A program made the translations under genes and the position numbers. DNA of 64,000 bases from Dysgonomonas sp. HDW5A. Lineage in GTDB: Bacteria > Bacteroidota > Bacteroidia > Bacteroidales > Dysgonomonadaceae. Positions 61,501-64,000 of the stretch are shown one piece after another. The stretch spans positions 2,728,001 to 2,792,000 of the forward strand of contig NZ_CP049857.1 in NCBI RefSeq assembly GCF_011299555.1, in the 5' to 3' direction. A model generated the notes under the pieces. That model was not told the DNA's origin. It did not search any database and worked only from the letters and a program-made list of their open reading frames with translations. The first letter of the stretch is position 1. Every line of letters starts with the position of its first letter.

Positions 61501-63831
61501 TTAATTAATTGATATTTCATCCACAAAAATATATGCCGGCTTACCTTTACCCGCATGCCATGCAGGAATAGATTGCTCAGTTTTAACAACAAGCTTTACA
61601 TATCGGGTTTTTACTGTCGGGAATGTAGCAGTAAGGTCGATAACCTTTTCTCCTTGATCCTGATTCATGGCAGGATAAGATTCATCGGATACTTGCTTGA
61701 AAGTTTTATTATCATCAGAAACAAACACTGTAAATTGCCTTGCCCCGAAAATCCAAGAACCGGGACTTGCAAATGTTCCGACGCTAACGGTCGATACTTC
61801 AGTCGGTTCCTCCAGATCAACAGTGGCTGTCATCGCTTTCTTGTTGAAACCCAACCATTCGCCACTGGCAAATGAGGGACGCCCTCTCTTTCCATCAACC
61901 AGAGTAATAGCTCCATTGTAAGTATATTGAGAATTGGGATCTTCTTCGAATGTTACATTCTTCAAAGTAGCCTTATTAAAACTGAAATTTTCGGAATATA
62001 TTTTGCTGGCTTTTCCGTCTCTTATCGCTACAGCCTTCAAATCGGCATTTGCCTTTATCTCGATTGGCTGAGTATATTTAGAACTTTTCTCAGTGGGTGC
62101 CGTTCCATCCAAAGTGTAATAGATAGGTGCATTATCTGCTGTAGCTAAAGTAACCGTAATAGCTTTCTTCTCTGCACTGGGTTCAATTTTGCTTGATATG
62201 TCAAATATATGTTTTGCATAGTTAAACCCTAAGCGGTCATATAGTTTCAAAAGTCTATTCAAACGAGGCAGAAAGGTTGTGAAGTCTTTCTTCGAAGGTT
62301 CGGTCCATTGCACTTCTGCCAGAGCAGCCATCCGTGGCAATACCATATACTCTACATGTTTCGAATCAGCAATATATTCAGTCCATAAATTGGCCTGTGT
62401 TCCTATAATATATTTTTGCTCATCAACACTTAATTCAGATGGAACTGGTTCGAAAGCGTACACTTTCTCGATAGGAGTATATCCTCCGATTGCCAGAGGT
62501 TCATCCTGAGTATCGCGTGTTTGATAGGCATCAAAATACAAGTGGCTGTTAGGTGTCATTATAGCGTCGTGCTGTTGTTTTGCAGCTGCTATTCCTCCCT
62601 CCATACCTCTCCACGACATTACAGTCGCATTTGGAGCTAAGCCTCCTTCAAGAATCTCGTCCCAACCGATTATTTGACGACCTCTGCTATTTAGAAATTT
62701 CTCGATTCGTGAAATAACATAGCTTTGCAGTTTGTCTTCGGCAGAGTGGTTTGCATCAGCTTTCAGACCTTCTGCTTTTATTTTAGCCTGACATTTAGGA
62801 CATGTTTTCCATCTTACTTTAGGACATTCGTCTCCACCTACGTGTATGTATGTTGAAGGGAACAGTTCGATTACTTCACCATACACATCTTCAAGAAAAG
62901 TATATATACTGTCGTTACCGGCACAAAGGACATCGTCAAAAACGCCCCATTCTCCACTCACTTTATAGGGACCGCCCGTACAGCCCAAGTTTGGATAAGT
63001 GGCTAATGCTGCCAACATATGCCCCGGAAGATCCACTTCGGGTATGATGGTAATGAATTTCTTTTGAGCATAAGCTACTATATCTTTGATTTCTTCCTGA
63101 GTATAAAAACCACCATAAGGTTTTCCGTCAAATTCGCCCGAGTTCCGCCCGATTACGGTCTGATCGCGTTGTGATCCGATTTTGGTTAATTCGGGATGTT
63201 TCTTTATCTCTATTCTCCAGCCCTGATCATCAGTAATATGCCAGTGGAAACGGTTGATATTGTGTAATGCCAGTATATCAATATATTTCTTGATAAATTC
63301 GGCAGGAAAGAAATGACGGCTAACATCGAGCATCATCCCGCGATATGCAAAACGGGGATAGTCTTTTATATCTACAGCCGGAAATACGACCGTGTTTTCT
63401 GTTGCATCGGCAGGCATCGATTTACGCAAAGTTTGTACACCATAGAATGTACCGGCATCGTCCGAACCGTTGATAATTATTTGTTTATTATTTACAGTAA
63501 GGTTGTATGATTCGGGTTTATCAGCTTTATAATCAGCTTTAAGGATAATCACATTATCTGCAGACTCTTCATCTGTAACTTTCAGATCGATTCCTGTACT
63601 GAATTTAATGTATTCGGATAAAAATTCGGCAGTTTGCTTTTGGATATCACTGCCTTTAGGGTAAACAATTTTAGTACTGCTGTTCAGCGTAAATACTTCT
63701 CCTTCGGACTTCGTTATTTCCTGAGGTAATGGGATAACGGCGTAATCTGCTTCCACAGCAGGCTTATTACCGCACCCGACCAATAGTATTGATGCTAAAA
63801 GGCAAAAGATAGTTTTCTTAAGTGTTTTCAT
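61501..63831 (-). CDS. GH20 beta-N-acetylhexosaminidase (lipoprotein)
   Basis: 776 residues from MKTLKKTIF; codons upstream of that Met precede the promoter. Lipobox SILLVGC (Cys 20). GH20b domain, barrel with HWHITDDQGWRIEIKKHP, catalytic Asp-Glu in HVGGDECPK and WDEIL. The C-terminal 200 residues hold a chitobiase-C-like part (PIYYTLDGTAP) and an F5/8-type discoidin-like domain (SFASGEWLGFNKKAM). Removes GlcNAc/GalNAc from host or chitin glycans, probably at the surface or periplasm. Confidence 0.94.
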   Translation of the reverse strand: MKTLKKTIFCLLASILLVGCGNKPAVEADYAVIPLPQEITKSEGEVFTLNSSTKIVYPKGSDIQKQTAEFLSEYIKFSTGIDLKVTDEESADNVIILKADYKADKPESYNLTVNNKQIIINGSDDAGTFYGVQTLRKSMPADATENTVVFPAVDIKDYPRFAYRGMMLDVSRHFFPAEFIKKYIDILALHNINRFHWHITDDQGWRIEIKKHPELTKIGSQRDQTVIGRNSGEFDGKPYGGFYTQEEIKDIVAYAQKKFITIIPEVDLPGHMLAALATYPNLGCTGGPYKVSGEWGVFDDVLCAGNDSIYTFLEDVYGEVIELFPSTYIHVGGDECPKVRWKTCPKCQAKIKAEGLKADANHSAEDKLQSYVISRIEKFLNSRGRQIIGWDEILEGGLAPNATVMSWRGMEGGIAAAKQQHDAIMTPNSHLYFDAYQTRDTQDEPLAIGGYTPIEKVYAFEPVPSELSVDEQKYIIGTQANLWTEYIADSKHVEYMVLPRMAALAEVQWTEPSKKDFTTFLPRLNRLLKLYDRLGFNYAKHIFDISSKIEPSAEKKAITVTLATADNAPIYYTLDGTAPTEKSSKYTQPIEIKANADLKAVAIRDGKASKIYSENFSFNKATLKNVTFEEDPNSQYTYNGAITLVDGKRGRPSFASGEWLGFNKKAMTATVDLEEPTEVSTVSVGTFASPGSWIFGARQFTVFVSDDNKTFKQVSDESYPAMNQDQGEKVIDLTATFPTVKTRYVKLVVKTEQSIPAWHAGKGKPAYIFVDEISIN

Positions 63832-63861
63832 TGGTAAATGGTTTAAAAAATGTTCAAACTT

Positions 63862-63869
63862 TAAAGATA
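63862..63869 (-). promoter_or_regulatory. promoter -7 element of the hexosaminidase gene
   Basis: TATCTTTA on the minus strand, about 30 bases before the chosen ATG. Confidence 0.45.
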
Positions 63870-64000
63870 TAGAAATAAGATTATTCATGAATAAGGTAAA
63901 TCTTAATTAACATTTAGGGAGAGCTTCTATTCGAAAATAATTGTTCAGTGATGTTTATTGCGAGAGACTGCGGAAAAAAGTAGAAAGTAAATGTGCTATT

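Overview
The window looks like chromosomal DNA of a Bacteroidales bacterium (Bacteroidota), most like Dysgonomonas. The reasons are low GC, Bacteroidetes-type promoters (TAnnTTTG at -7) with no strong Shine-Dalgarno sites, a SusC/SusD glycan-utilisation locus, many SPII lipoproteins and glycoside hydrolases, and an anaerobic corrin pathway with Bacteroidetes-style gene fusions. The genus is inference. I saw no rRNA, tRNA, CRISPR, prophage or transposase gene.

Layout. 1-5353 (+): the end of an anaerobic cobalamin operon: a CbiG-CbiF fusion (open at the window edge), a BtuC/BtuD-type corrinoid ABC transporter and a CbiJ-CbiD fusion. 5357-6868 (-): ankyrin-repeat membrane protein. 7085-10330 (-): a cobalamin-riboswitch operon with cbiL, a btuF-like lipoprotein and cobT copy 1. 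10494-12857: a CE1-type esterase, a possible small RNA and a small lipoprotein. 13072-20669 (+): an efflux operon (Spy-like protein, TolC, MacA, HMA-like protein, MacB ATPase, MacB permease) followed by its LytS/LytTR two-component system. 20841-30425 (-): a polysaccharide-utilisation locus (SusC, SusD, SusE-like glycan-binding lipoprotein, two GH30 enzymes) with a divergent Nudix-type regulator, suited to beta-1,6-glucan. 31709-35335: AraC regulator, VOC protein, and a CsgG/GNA1162-type lipoprotein cluster (-). 35708-38984 (+): a promoter, a leader ORF containing (GA)25, two intrinsic terminators, then three paralogous secreted proteins. 39405-41731 (-): a cobalamin riboswitch driving a YjjP/YjjB-type exporter pair, followed by a second, gene-less cobalamin riboswitch with its own promoter and terminator. 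41851-47973: lipoprotein, S9-like esterase/peptidase, PfkB kinase, MFS transporter. 47974-49258: very AT-rich and apparently gene-free. 49259-52588 (+): cobT copy 2, cobS, cobC and a rhomboid, from a promoter with no riboswitch. 52637-64000: tail-fibre-like protein, DEAD-box helicase, GH29 fucosidase, small lipoproteins, CDF transporter, GH20 hexosaminidase.

How it fits together. Vitamin B12 is the main theme: synthesis, uptake and nucleotide-loop assembly are spread over three loci, with cobalamin riboswitches on two of them. The YjjPB-type pair is homologous to the E. coli succinate exporter. In this phylum B12 is needed to convert succinate to propionate, so a B12-OFF riboswitch on a succinate exporter would be a direct overflow valve (inference).

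Two dispersed repeats run through the window. One is a short element with core AAGGTCT-n-AGACCTT (about 13 copies, both orientations, nearly all intergenic). The other is a 423-bp hairpin-rich element in two copies (22389-22811 and 57597-58019). The strongest candidates for undescribed biology are the GA-repeat leader with tandem terminators, the B12-controlled exporter, the orphan riboswitch RNA and the short dispersed element.
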